Positions 24,001 through 35,799 of a DNA stretch of 64,000 nucleotides are shown piece after piece. Under the pieces are notes generated by a model. That model ran no database searches, was not told the origin of the DNA, and saw only the letters and a program-made list of their open reading frames with translations. Position 1 is the stretch's first letter. Each line of letters starts with the position of its first letter. Source of the DNA: Apostichopus japonicus. Lineage: Eukaryota; Echinodermata; Holothuroidea; Aspidochirotida; Stichopodidae. Where the stretch lies: contig NC_092577.1 of the NCBI RefSeq assembly GCF_037975245.1, positions 36,884,898 through 36,948,897 on the forward strand. The letters are read 5' to 3'. The translations under genes and the position numbers were made by a program.

Positions 24001-25828
24001 CTGTACACTCTGCACAAGCGAAAAGTCACAAAGCAAAGGATGAAGTTCGATAGCATGTCCATGTTGGCGGGTGGGTGGGGTGGGGTGGGTGGGTGGGGTG
24101 GGGTGGGGTGGGGGGACATGACTACCAGTAATTAAATGTTCTGTAGTTTCATGATATTCACCTTTGAAGTTTATCAAAAACGTTTACTAACTACATACAT
24201 GACACAATTACTAACTACATCAGAACACGATTACTAACTACATCATAACACAATTACTAACTACATCATAACACAATTACTAACTACATCATAACACAAT
24301 TACTAACTACATCATAACACAATTACTAACTACATCATAACACAATTACTAACTACATCATAACACAATTACTAACTACATCATACCACATTTACTAACT
24401 ACATCATAACACAATTACTAACTACATCATAACACAATTACTAACTACATCATACCACATTTACTAACTACATCATACCACAATTACTAACTACATCATA
24501 ACACAATTAATACCTACATACATAACACAATTACTAACTACATCATAACACAATTACTAACTACATCATAACACAATTACTAACTACATCATAACACAAT
24601 TACTAACTACATCATAACACAATTACTAACTACATCATAACACAATTACTAACTACATCATAACACAATTACTAACTACATCATAACACAATTACTAACT
24701 ACATCATACCACATTTACTAACTACATCATAACACAATTAATACCTACATACATAACACAATTACTAACTACATCATAACACAATTACTTACTACATCAT
24801 ACCACAATTACTAACTACATCATAACACAATTAATACCTACATACATAACACAATTACTAACTACGTCATACCACACATACTAACTACATCATAACACAA
24901 TTAATACCTACATACATAACACAATTACTAACTACATACATAACACAATTACTAACTGCATCATAACACAATTACTAACTACATCATAACACAATTACTA
25001 AATACATCATACCACAATTACTAACTACATCATAACACAATTACTAACTACAGCATAACACAATTAATAACTACATTGTAACAAAATTACTAACCACATC
25101 ATAACACAATTACTAACTACATCATACCACAATTACTAACTACATCATAAAACAATTAATACCTACATCATACCACAATTACTAACTGCATCATAACACA
25201 ATTACTAACTACATCATACCACATTTACTAACTACATCATAACACAATTAATACCTACATACATAACACAATTACTAACTACATCATAACACAATTACTA
25301 ACTACATCATACCACAATTACTAACTACAGCATAACACAATTAATAACTACATTGTAACAAAATTACTAACCACATCATAACACAATTACTAACTACATC
25401 ATACCACAATTACTAACTACATCATAAAACAATTAATACCTACATACATAACACAATTACTAACTACGTCATACCACACATACTAACTACATCATAACAC
25501 AATTAATACCTACATACATAACACAATTACTAACTACATCATAACACAATTACTAACTACATCATACCACAATTACTAACTACATACATAACACAATTAC
25601 TAACTACATCATAACACAATTACTAACTACAGCATAACACAATTAATAACTACATTGTAACAAAATAACTAACCACATCATAACACAATTACTAACTAAA
25701 TCATAACACAATTACTAACTACATCATACCACAATGGGTTTCGTCACTGTCGTCTGCACAGTCTGGCTCGCCGTCACATTTTCTTTCCACTGGTATTTTA
25801 CCAATTCCATCTGAACACGTGTAATTGT
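20919..25828 (-). CDS. LDL-receptor class A exon cluster (five LDLa plus one more exon; partial)
   Basis: Minus-strand exons 25828-25730, 24009-23902, 23268-23161, 22534-22415, 22160-22053 and 21024-20919 follow the protease gene in the same direction. The first five each encode one LDLa module and are symmetric phase 1-1, so any number can be joined in frame. The sixth carries CPEGTAEC...CLNLTMFSC and seems to begin another Cys-rich module that ends in an exon I cannot find. No start codon, signal peptide or stop is visible for this cluster on its own. The simplest reading is a C-terminal extension of the protease; a separate gene with unseen ends is the alternative. LDLa modules bind calcium and protein ligands. 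Confidence 0.7.
22053..22160 (-). CDS. LDLa module 5 exon
   Basis: Encodes [20 protein letters not shown] and [11 protein letters not shown]; a full six-Cys LDLa with intact calcium site. Donor GTAAGT. Confidence 0.92.
22415..22534 (-). CDS. LDLa module 4 exon
   Basis: Encodes [27 protein letters not shown], then TDMDEVNC. The usual SDE is DMDE here. Acceptor TTGCTCTAG, donor GTATAA. Confidence 0.87.
23161..23268 (-). CDS. LDLa module 3 exon
   Basis: Encodes [34 protein letters not shown]. Acceptor TTTCTTTAG, donor GTACGT. It has four clear cysteines, so it is a degenerate module. Confidence 0.82.
23902..24009 (-). CDS. LDLa module 2 exon
   Basis: Encodes [20 protein letters not shown] and [11 protein letters not shown], all six cysteines present. 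Acceptor CTTGTGCAG, donor GTGAGT. Confidence 0.92.
24060..24117 (+). repeat. GGGT/GGGGT tract, possible G-quadruplex
   Basis: More than eight runs of three or more G separated by single T bases. It lies about 50 bp upstream (gene sense) of the LDLa 2 exon acceptor. Confidence 0.8.
24188..25735. repeat. 23-bp minisatellite, about 67 units, in an LDLa intron
   Basis: The unit is ACAATTACTAACTACATCAT plus AAC or ACC. Variant units (ATACCTACATACATAAC, CATTGTAACAAAATTACTAA) recur in a set order, giving a longer-range period. The array runs right up to the 5' splice site of the LDLa 1 exon. Confidence 0.97.
25730..25828 (-). CDS. LDLa module 1 exon
   Basis: Encodes [17 protein letters not shown], then [15 protein letters not shown]. 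The calcium-binding D/E pattern (DC..DSDE) is intact. The 2nd-3rd cysteine region is short, so one canonical Cys pair may be missing. The donor GTATGA lies in the 23-bp array. Confidence 0.85.
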
Positions 25829-26585
25829 CTGTGGGCGAAAAAAACAACACAATTGAGCTCATCGTTTTAGACACAATGAATTAATAAATTTGTCTTGTTC
25901 TACCTTTACAATTCTCCCTAAAACGCTATTAATTACTGAGAATTGACTCAAAATATGCGATTTTGTGAAGAGCTTTTCTGAAGGGATCGCAGACCCGGTA
26001 TCCCAAATGTCCGTAGGCCGATATGTAAAAAAAAATGGCGTTGCGTTAATAAAATCTTTCCAATTTCTTCTGCAATGAGAATCATCTAAAAACATAAATT
26101 TCCCTCCATCCAACGAGACTAAACGTTACGTGTCTAACCATAATATGTATTCTACTACACTTGGTAAAGTTCTTCATTCATAGAGAGCTTTTGAGATTTT
26201 CCAATATTGCCATTCTGATGACGCCAGGTGTCATTTGACTCCCACCAAAGACAATCATAATTTTGTACTCAATTTAAGGAAGTATCGGGTCTTGCAATGT
26301 TACGTTCCTCGAGATTTCATGCTGGCGCGAAGGCGTCAAACACACACACACACACGAGTTTTTGTTTCTCTCCCTTTGTTTTCTCATTGTTAGATTCACG
26401 TACCCATAACCTTAACATAACCCCTTAACAATAACAAATTCTTCTGGGGACTAACTGATTCTTTTCACTTGGCATCTGGGGCATGGAAGTTCCTTGAATG
26501 TTCTAGTCCTCAGTCTGGCTGCATAAGAAGTGGATACGCACAAACACACGCCGACTCCACTGCATAGGTACCGGTTTGCCTAAGG

Positions 26586-26783
26586 CTAATCGAACAAAAT
26601 AACATATCTGTGCGAACCGTTCGTAAAACCTCCTGATAAAACTTTATCAACGAAGGCAAGCATAGCGTAGACTTTTGTGTAAAAACCGACTTCACCGCAC
26701 TTGGGTCCGTGACTAACCACACCAGTGACGAACCAGCTGCGAGATGTGTTCTCATAACACACCAGGGCCCCTCCGCTATCACC
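26586..26783 (-). CDS. Protease exon 5: catalytic Ser and C-terminus
   Basis: Acceptor GTATTTCCAG. It encodes GDSGGALVCY, VVSHGPKCGEVGFYTKV and a C-terminal tail ending at TAG 26588-26586. A weak internal donor (GTTTTA, plus 26629-26624) would skip the stop in the phase used by the LDLa exons. Confidence 0.9.
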   Translation of the reverse strand, partial: GDSGGALVCYENTSRSWFVTGVVSHGPKCGEVGFYTKVYAMLAFVDKVLSGGFTNGSHRYVILFD

Positions 26784-29700
26784 CTGGAAATACAAAAAAA
26801 AGGACATGTCAGACGAGAAGTCAACAATCACTTGGAAATGAGTGGTCTCATCGGACTCACGAGAGACTAAAGCGTCCCTATATAGCTAGCGCCTTCACCA
26901 TGATGGAGTTGTTGCGTGAATATTTCAAGTCTAGTAACGGTGCACACAATAGGTTATTGTTTCCGTCTATTGTTCGTTTATATGGGCGTTGGACTCCCAG
27001 ATGTGTTAAACGTCTTTTCATATTACAGTATTTGGGGGGTTTGTGGGTTTTTTTTTCTTTCCTGCGGAAACAATGAAGCCTCCTACTTTCAGTGTCTGCT
27101 TAAAATGTAACTTTCAATTAGTCTAAAGTTAATACTTCTGTTTTTACCTGCATTCACACTTTTCCTTTTTATTTCTTAAATCAACACTTTCAGGTATCTG
27201 TAAATTCATAGATTCATTTTTCTAATTAACACTATTGTTTATCTTTTTCCTTCCTCTTACATATCCTTGATATTTAATGCTGCTATCTTTATTTTTATGA
27301 GAATGTTCAACGGTATCGTATTCAAAATAAGGATGCGAATTTAAGAAAGTGACATTGTATATAGTCCAGCCACCTAAAATTGACGAACCTGAGCTGTTGA
27401 ATGGGTTATTTATATTTTGTTTTTAAATAAAAATGTTCAATAAACACAACTTGGTCTAATAGCAGTGATTTCTGTAACGGTCTAAACGATATCATTATGT
27501 TTTGACGTTTGCGAAATGGACTGTTTCTTCAGTTGAAATACCTTGCACGGTCCGTAATTATCGCCTTTCCATACTCCAGCACAGAGCTTCTGGTCCGTTA
27601 CAAGTGATAGTTGGTATCGTGAAACATTTCTTGCATAACTTTTGCATTCTGTCTGTGATAGCAGCGGCACACTGCTGTACTGCAGACTGTCAGAGCTGTG
27701 TTCATCTTTGAAACAGATAGAATATGTCATAAAAAACAATACCTGCAGCTAATTGGGAGATCGACTAATTGGGAGATCGACTAATTGGGAGATCGAAAGC
27801 GGACTTTGGTGTAAAGATCTACAACTTGGTGATGCAAGATGAAGCAAGACTTATAATCTGACATATTATTTCAATTGAAAAATATTCAACAAAATGTACT
27901 TAATACTGTTGGACAGCAACAATCGCCGACCACCCTTACATAGGGTATGGGGTTCTAGTTGAACCTTCCCTACCATTGCACCACCCTCCCCGCCCCTGTA
28001 CTATTGACATATTACAATGTTTATTCGATACAACTTTTATTCAAGGGACTGCCTTTCCAGCGTCTTGGTTCATTGCACCAAAAGTAAACGTACAAATAAT
28101 GCCAGTATTAACAAATACTTTAGAAAGCAACAAACTCATGGAAATGTATTTCCGAAACAATAAATAAATCCTTCAAGAGTTAGGTTGTTAAAATTCTATT
28201 CAACTTTTAAATAAAAATATTCAAAAATAATAAAACATTTGTCAACTCATACTTTGAATTTGTTAGTTCAATGCGTAAAGTATTGACTTACTATTAGATA
28301 TGTAATACTGCCCCCAGCCAGCTGCATAACATTCTGCACCAGGTTCAAATGCATCATCTTCGATCTGGATACAAGCAGTTTGAATATATGGGCCAAGAAT
28401 GAATGGTTCGGCTAACTTCAAGATAATAAAGTCGTAATTATCTAAACTGCTTTCGGCCGCGTGCAGTGGATGCATGAAGATATCGGTTACTAGTCTAACT
28501 TCAGCCGTTGTCTTTGAGTGTGGAGAACTGTCTGCACCACTGTTCAGCGTGCCGGCGGTCACCGTTAAATCGGCTGCAGTAGCCAATTTACGTTTTGGCC
28601 ATTTGTCATAACTAGAAAACAAATTCATGGAATTATAAGTTTCCCCGGTTGATTTGTATAGCATTGCTGGCAAAGAGTAACACTTCATACGCTCATTATG
28701 ACCTCAGAGCCACAAAGCGGTACTGGTTAAACCACAGCACAGATGAATGGAGCTGTATACATAATACTGTATAGTTCACGCCACTTCCATGCTCTCAGTA
28801 GGCCGTACGTCGTAAAAGAAGTACAGCCCGGCACTTAAATTGACCCAGGTGTTTCAACGACATTTCTCAAAAATCAAAGTGGTAAAGAATTCAACATGGA
28901 TTTGACAAAAGTGAACGCTCTACATAGTAACTAAATATACTTTGTACCTAAGGTGAACCAGGAGTAACAAACAAAACAGCTGGATCACCCCACCCGACCC
29001 CCATTCCACCCCCCCACCCCACCCCCGAAATTGCAATAACATTGTTCACATCAAATGGTACATTCTGAGACATATATACTTAGACTATAAGTTAGTTCTA
29101 TAATTAGGTCTACACACTATACTGTCCAAGTACCTACCTTTGAAGTTTTGTGTGAAGTTGAACCGCCCTTCCCCAACAACCCCACACCACCAACCACACA
29201 TTTCCCATCTCCCACTTGGACCCGCGCCTGATTTGCATTGTAACTTACAAACAGTGTGCAGCGGTAACAACCCAGTCAGAATCGATAAGAACACCGGAAC
29301 AAGGTGGACGGCCATTTTCTTGTATATTGACATGCCAAGGCCATTGGCCTATTCTAGCTTCGTCGCCGTTGGTAACGCGCTTTCGTCGTCGCATATCCTG
29401 ATAAAGAGGTCGCTGTCCACATTCTCTGACTTTGAAGTAACTCGGTCTGGTTATCTGCAGATTACTGCGAACTAAAATATTGAAAGGAATGAAAATATAA
29501 TCATCAGAAAGCAATTGACAACTTGTGGGGAAATATCTGCAAGGATAACAAAGAATTGTACGTCATCAAAAGAATATTGACTGTTTAACAGACAAATAAA
29601 AACGGTAGTCAGTTATTGCGTAAAAGCGGGGCGCACTTGGTCTTTTAAGGTAGAGATCTCTTAAAAAGAAACTCTGTCTGAGGCTAAGGAAGGCTGCCAA

Positions 29701-30704
29701 GCGTTATAAGAACACTTTGAAAAATGTAAAAAAAGAACATTTGACTACTTTGCATCGACAATTAAGGCAAATGCGTAGTTCCAACCCTAAGCATTACTGG
29801 GACGTGAATTGTGGGATTACACAATCTGAATGTAATTCATGCTTTGTATGAGAATGCTAAATCGTGTGTGTTAAACGATGGTGAAGCGTCATCCTGCTTT
29901 CATTGTAATAGTGGGGTGAGACAAGGGGCCAAGGGCGTAGGAACCGGGGGGCTGGGGGGGGGGGGGCGCCAGCCCCCCAGTGAAAAATGTGGAGGGGCGG
30001 AAGTATCATTCCGCCACCCCCCCCCCGCTCCGCAAGTCAGAAAACCCCTTTTTTATTTCCAAATGAGAAAAAAAATCTCATTTGGAGCACCAAATTGCAT
30101 CTAAGGCCAGGTGAAAATACAAAATTAAGTATACAAAATGGAGTGGGTGTTGAAGTGTGCTATATTGCACCAAATTGCATCTGAGGCCACCTGGAAATGC
30201 AAAAAATTCCAAAGGGGAGGGGGAGACCCCCTCCCCTTAGACCCCTCCCCCAGGCCGGCCATCAGTCTTCAGCCCCCCCCCACTCAAAAGTACCTTCCTA
30301 CGCCACTGCAAGGGGCCAATTTGACCCCACTGCCTTTTAGTATTATTCTCAATGATTTTGAAAGACATTTGAGCAATTGTTACAATGGCTTAAGTATGCT
30401 TTCCACGTCCATGAAGGGTACATTAAGTACTGACGATGTTGAAATTTCTTTATATTGTTTACCTTACAGACGACACTATTGTATGAGCTGAAAGTCAGAT
30501 CGAACTTCTAAATGCTTTGACGTTCCATCAGCCCCCCCCCCCCTCCCCCCACCCCCTCCCAACCCCCACCCCACCAGAATACATCAGAATTTACAATGAA
30601 TAAACATAATGTGGGCTAATATTACCTGATGTTGGAGCACATGCACTGGACACGCCCAAGAACATTATAGGCACCATAAAACCAAGCAGACAAGATGAAG
30701 CCAT
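26586..30704 (-). CDS. Secreted chymotrypsin-fold serine protease (S1A), five exons
   Basis: Exons on the minus strand: 30704-30626, 29471-29249, 28611-28292, 27705-27542 and 26783-26586 (TAG). Phases agree and give 327 residues: signal peptide (1 to about 20), propeptide with Cys44, a polybasic site ending at Arg58, then catalytic domain from Val59. The triad is His99 (TAAHC), Asp161 (DNYDFIIL) and Ser265 (GDSGG). The cysteine set is that of the chymotrypsin/trypsin group, including the propeptide-to-catalytic-chain pair. The mature N-terminus is VTNG rather than IVGG. The residue at chymotrypsin position 189 is Gly259 and position 215 is His, so trypsin-like specificity is not expected. It is secreted and presumably acts outside the cell; the substrate is unknown. 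The chain may instead splice on to the LDLa exons before the TAG. Confidence 0.88.
27542..27705 (-). CDS. Protease exon 4: 170 loop to S1 pocket
   Basis: Acceptor TTTCAAAG, donor GTATTT. It encodes VPLLSQTECKSY and KLCAGVWKGDNYGPCK. The Gly-Pro-Cys-Lys before GDSGG puts Gly at position 189. Confidence 0.9.
28292..28611 (-). CDS. Protease exon 3: catalytic Asp
   Basis: Acceptor TGTTTTCTAG, donor GTAAGT. It encodes IFMHPLH, then DNYDFIILKLAEP with the catalytic Asp, and ECYAAGWGQ. Confidence 0.92.
29249..29471 (-). CDS. Protease exon 2: propeptide, activation site, catalytic His
   Basis: Acceptor AATATTTTAG, donor GTAAGT. It encodes VRECGQRPLY, the basic run MRRRKR before VTNGDEARIGQWPWHV, and WVVTAAHC with the catalytic His. 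Confidence 0.92.
29650..30560 (+). pseudogene. Broken LINE reverse-transcriptase fragment
   Basis: Plus-strand remnant of a non-LTR retrotransposon, antisense in protease intron 1. One part (about 29685-29810) reads LRKAAKRYKN and QLRQMRSSNPKHYWDV, the usual basic linker before reverse transcriptase. A second part (29815-30490) reads CNSGVRQGA, then FSIILNDFERHL, the central RT blocks. The catalytic YADD box near 30466-30476 is disrupted by a one-base loss, and an in-frame stop follows. Finger-region RT blocks between linker and palm are missing. A hAT-like element (29930-30308) interrupts it. Clade not determined. Confidence 0.78.
29930..30308. mobile_element. Non-autonomous hAT-like element, copy 1
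   Basis: Ends CAAGGGCGTAGGAA and (inverted) CAGTGGCGTAGGAA. It is flanked by a perfect 8-bp target duplication CAAGGGGC (29922-29929 and 30309-30316). It contains CACCAAATTGCATCT twice and C/G-rich runs. It has no transposase. Confidence 0.87.
30626..30704 (-). CDS. Protease exon 1: signal peptide
   Basis: ATG at 30704-30702 is followed by MASSCLLGFMVPIMFLGVSS, a clear signal peptide. Donor GTAATA. A CTAG just before the ATG could be the acceptor of a separate 5'UTR exon. Confidence 0.83.
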
Positions 30705-33700
30705 TCTAGATGAGAAAAGAAATAAAATATCAGATAATAACGTCATCAACCAATTCATTACGACAAAGTTATTGACAACCCGTTTACCACTTAATCCAGA
30801 TATGTTTTCATTTTATTCAAGTTAACAATGATTTGTTAAGAAAGATCTGTATAAGTTGCTTTGTTTTGTTTTTTTTTGCCCAGAAACGTGTCTACTTGCA
30901 TGTGCTAAATTAGCTTAGGCTTACACGTACAGTAAAGGTTAGGCTTACACGTAGAGTAAAGGTAAGGCTTACACGTACAGTAAAGGTTAGAAACAAACAA
31001 ATGAAATATGTGACGGATCGGTTACATCGGTGGTGTCTAAATTCATATAATTTTAAGATATTTAAAAAACGTCGAAATTCGAAAGAATGTACGCTAATCA
31101 TTCCTTTTTTTACGTGTACACAGTGCATTTTTTTCAACGTAGGTTTACGGCTACCACGCTATATGTATGGAGATAGATTTTGATCGAAAGTTATATTCCA
31201 GGTTATACTTATGCTATTCACCACTATAGTGTTAGTGATTTTATATTCATATACGTACGACTATTCTATAAGATTCTCTCGCCGACTTCCCCCCCCCACC
31301 CCGCCCCACCCCAACAACAACAGATGCTCGGGCTGTGAACATTTCTGTAGAACAACAACACTGACACTGGAACCTATACTGCCATTTCATCATAAAAATG
31401 CTGTTTCAACCTGCCGATGTCATGCATGGTAACCGGGAATCGAGCCCAGTGTAACCTGCCTATGTTATGCATAGTAACTGGGAATCGAGCCCGGTGTAAC
31501 CTGCCTATGTTATGCATGGTAGCCGGGAATCGAGCCCGGTGTAACCTGCCTATGTTTTGCATGGTAACTGGGAATCGAGCCCGGTGGAACCTGCCTATGT
31601 TATGCATAGTAACTGGGAATCCAGCCCGTTGTAACCTGCCTATGTTATGCATGGTAACTGGGAATCGAGCCCGGTGTAACCTGCCTATGTTATAAGTAAC
31701 CGGGGGATTTCTTACACGGTAACGAGAAGTCAAACCTGGCCTAATCAGTCATGTCATAGCGAAACTGAAACTAAACTTAACGAGATGTCAAATGACAATC
31801 TAAAACTTACGTATAACAGCTAGCTAGTACAAGAATCTTTGGGAAAGGGACATGGCGATTTCGTCGTAGTACCTTTAGTAATGGAACCGCAAGCAGCTGC
31901 TAATCATTTCCAGTCTTCAGTGATTCAAACGGAAGTAAATGGATATCCTGGTGGCCTGAGCACAATTTAAGAATAAACCCCAATCACAACAAATCACGAT
32001 AGATGGAGGATTCAATAGGGCCACCAATGTAGGCCTCAAGAGGTCTACAGATTAATGTCCTCTTGGGAAACGATACTGTACGAAAGCGAGACCAACACAC
32101 ACACAAACACACAAATCGTCCTTTTAAGTTAGGAAAACGTACAATTTATATATAAATTGATGATACGCTCTATTAATACCTTGAAATGGACTCCCGACCA
32201 GCAAAGTTAATACAAAGTTCTTCTGCTTTTCTGGCGACACTGTAGAACTGTTGGACAGGTAAATTCTGACTGACTTCTACACAACCAGCTTGTTCCCGTG
32301 CGAATGGTTTAAAACGCAACAACTTAGATTGCTCTCAAAACACAACTAATTGGAACCAAGTACAAAAGCCGACGAACTGTGTTTACAAAAAAAAAGGATT
32401 CCTAACAAGCTTGACGTCAGGAAACGAATATGAACCGGTGTGTTGACACAGCAACCATGTTCGTGATGGGTATGCATAGCTTCATGGCCGTAACATCTAT
32501 GACAGCTTCCTGGACGATACTGAACTTCCTACATCTGGTTTACATATAGTTATCGATCAACCCTAGGAAGATCAGTAACCTTGTCATTAATTATATCGCA
32601 CACATGTTTAATCAATTAATGTGTTTATTCATTTGCACCCTGCGTTAGGTGGTAAGGTCGGAGCGCGACTATATTAAACCATTGTTTGTGTGCGTACCGC
32701 TGAAGAGAGTACATTATAATATGCAGGGGAAGAGGATCCCATTCGTCCCCCGCACTCACCCCTTCCTCCCTTGATTTCCACCCCTTCGACAGTTGTGTAA
32801 AAACTAAAAAAGTGCCTTTGTAACAAACAAAAGTGCCCCTTTCCACTTTTGTAATTATTTAATTATCCCTTTGTAATTGTAAACTCTTTTGTTGAGAAAG
32901 TAAGAAATACACCAGTTTGCGGTACAGAATGCGCAGAGGACTCATTTAGTCTGGAAGTTTTATGATCTTGTTACTGTGGTTTGTCACTTCAAATCAACTC
33001 ACATGTTCTACTGCCCCTAGTCGAAGATTTTGCCAAGAGTGGGGCCGGAAGTATAGGCTGTTGTTACATGTCGGTTTGTAAAAACAATCACGTCCTCCAC
33101 ACGAGCTTCACATTGTGTATACACTTTGCAAAATATATCTTTAGGCGAAGTTCCCAAAACGCTCCAATACGAACTTACAGTAGAGTAATATTCTGTTCCT
33201 TCTCACTGGATGTTCTACTCCTCTGTTGTGTTATTTAAGAGAGGGAGTGAGCGATATATCGAGGAACAGCGGAAAACTGTGATGACGGAATGTTGTAGAC
33301 GGATCCCAATTCATATAATCTACTCCACAGAGTATACATCTTTTGCAGCTAGAACACTTAGGCCTTCATACCCTACACACATTGTTCAGATCCACGGATC
33401 CAAACCTTAAAAATACCACTCATCAATCGAATCCTTCTGAGGACTTGGTGATTCTTTGGTAATGACGTCGGAGGACGTGGAATTTCTTTGTTCAAGTCCT
33501 CAGTTAGAATAAAAAGCAAGTACAACGGAACATGTCCTTTTGTTATCTGTGAAAGAGTTGCAAATCACAAACCTCGCCATCATAAATACGATAGATAGGC
33601 TTGCTTCTCCTTAAAGGAAAGCAGCACAAAATAAACATGAGGATATATTGTGAGAATGAAAATAAAGAATTAGTGACAGTGGGGGGGGGGGTCATCTCCT

Positions 33701-34900
33701 CCCCTTCCTCCTAAAGTTATGTTCACAGCACAGATCATCAATAATTTTCACCGGACATGGTGGTGTTGCAGTATAGTTTGTCCTCTGTAGAAATTTTCCG
33801 TCCAAACCATATCTACCAACAAAATATTGTCCGACCGTACAAACTATCCTTGATATTAGGTCGGTAATGATACACCATAGGACATGGGTTCCCCCTGCGA
33901 GAATACCAAGGACCGATAACAACTTCAAAACTTGATTAATTATGCATCATGAAACTTACAAGTATAGTTCGAAACGTAGACCAGACATAAAGTAATTCGG
34001 AGCCAGTTGATAGTCGTTTTCATAATACAAGCAGAGTCCATTCAAGTGGGTCTCCGTAGACTCCGTGCTTTTGCTGCAATGGCGGCTGACTTCATCTTCC
34101 AATTTAAGAACAAAATGGAGGATTCATCTCCTTCTGCAAATACTCCTTGCGAAACGCTCCCCCCCCCCCCCTGTTTGTTTAAGAATAGTGTGAACTTCTT
34201 ACAGCCTTGAGGGAGGATTTATTTACGATAAAGACGAGGGGTCAAGCAGGGGTGCAGCTATTGTGAGAAATATAACATTGAATTCCATTTCTTATAGTTT
34301 ATTTGAATAAAAGAAAAGAACAGTTCAAATACAATAAATCTTTTGTATACCTGCGTCTGGTCGTTGGGATAAAACATTTTTCATTTCGTAGACTATACGT
34401 ATTGGTCTATAGGTAGAATAGTGTTGTGGGAAGTAGGCCTACGTAGTTCGTCGGACCGGTGGATGAATAAGAAACGACGTTTACTTTGTGTAAGCCTTTA
34501 CGTACTATGGTGAGAACATGCACGTTGTAGGTATACCAAGGAGTGAAATATTATGTAGAAGTTCATGTTTGTGTACAGGCTTGACGATCGAGGGAGGTTG
34601 GGTCATGGGGCTACACCTCCGAGATTGCTGATCAAATAGTAAGTCCGGGGAACTATACAATTAAGGATAATGTATTCGGAAGTTCATAATAACCTTACGG
34701 GAAAATAAAGACCTCAAGAAAGAGTTTCCGGTGACATAATTACACCCTGGGCCGACAAGGCTATTGACGCCACATACTTAGACCCCTCACCTAGAGGACA
34801 TAGCGCCACCAACCTCAACCCAACCCGAACCCCTCATGTAGAAGACATAACCCACATCAACCCAACCTGTACCGAGATGGCGGTTGCCCCTTGCCTTAGC
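30705..34900. other. Intergenic, no gene seen
   Basis: This is 5' of the protease. It holds a GCTTACACGTACAGTAAAGG triplication (30920-30990) and the 45-bp minisatellite (31407-31696). A protease promoter is expected here but no clear core element was identified. Confidence 0.4.
31407..31696. repeat. 45-bp minisatellite, 6-7 units, open in two frames
   Basis: The unit contains CCTGCCTATGTTATGCATGG and AACTGGGAATCGAGCCCGG. The reverse complement of the second part resembles a tRNA/SINE B box. Both strands are open over the array because 45 is divisible by three. Confidence 0.93.
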
Positions 34901-35534
34901 CTTGACACACAAAGTGGCGACTTATTATATGCATAGAGCTATAAACCAGGTTTATAGCTCCATGTTATATGATATATCATCGCGCCTCGTACTTGTTTTC
35001 CCTTCTTCGTTCGCGATTTCAGTTTGATGGCGCTATACTGCATTACCCAAATGGCTTGTATCATACGTACACTACTGAATACAAATATTCGAAGAGTAGA
35101 GGGAGTGCTGCGACACTCGCAGTCAGAGCCGAATATATATATATAGCTCTGCATGCACGCAGTAGTAGAATGCCAATTACAGTGAGTGAAACAATTTAAG
35201 CGGTTTGTAGCTAGATCATTTGCAACATAGAGATATGATAAATTATACAGGTAAGATACTTTACCGACGAGCCGGTCGGGGGGGGGGGGGGGAGAGGGGG
35301 AGGTGGCGAGGGGGGTTTTACTCGAAATTCTTTGTCCAAGGAAATAAACGATAACTGAAGGTTACCGCCACTCAACACTTCTTAAGTTCTCATCCCTTAT
35401 ACAAAACAAGCAACTCTGGCTATTACCAGGTCCGGTAATAGTCGTAAATAAATTTAAACAAAGGGTAATAATGTCACATTCCTCTTACTATTCTTAAAAT
35501 GCAGTATAATTGTTTAACAGTCTATTTACGTTAT

Positions 35535-35779
<245 letters not shown>

Positions 35780-35799
35780 ATCTGTGGACAAATGATTGA

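Noticed and set aside
14118-25735. Tandem arrays as CRISPR-like
   Set aside because: They are head-to-tail repeats without unique spacers, in a eukaryotic intron-rich setting.
26650-27076. Plus-strand frames overlapping the last protease exon
   Set aside because: Shadows of the minus-strand catalytic exon and of the adjacent intron.
33692-33928. Minus-strand Cys-containing frame ending at a TGA
   Set aside because: It has no ATG and no partner exon was found. The acceptor-like CTCGCAG leaves a faint chance of a terminal exon.
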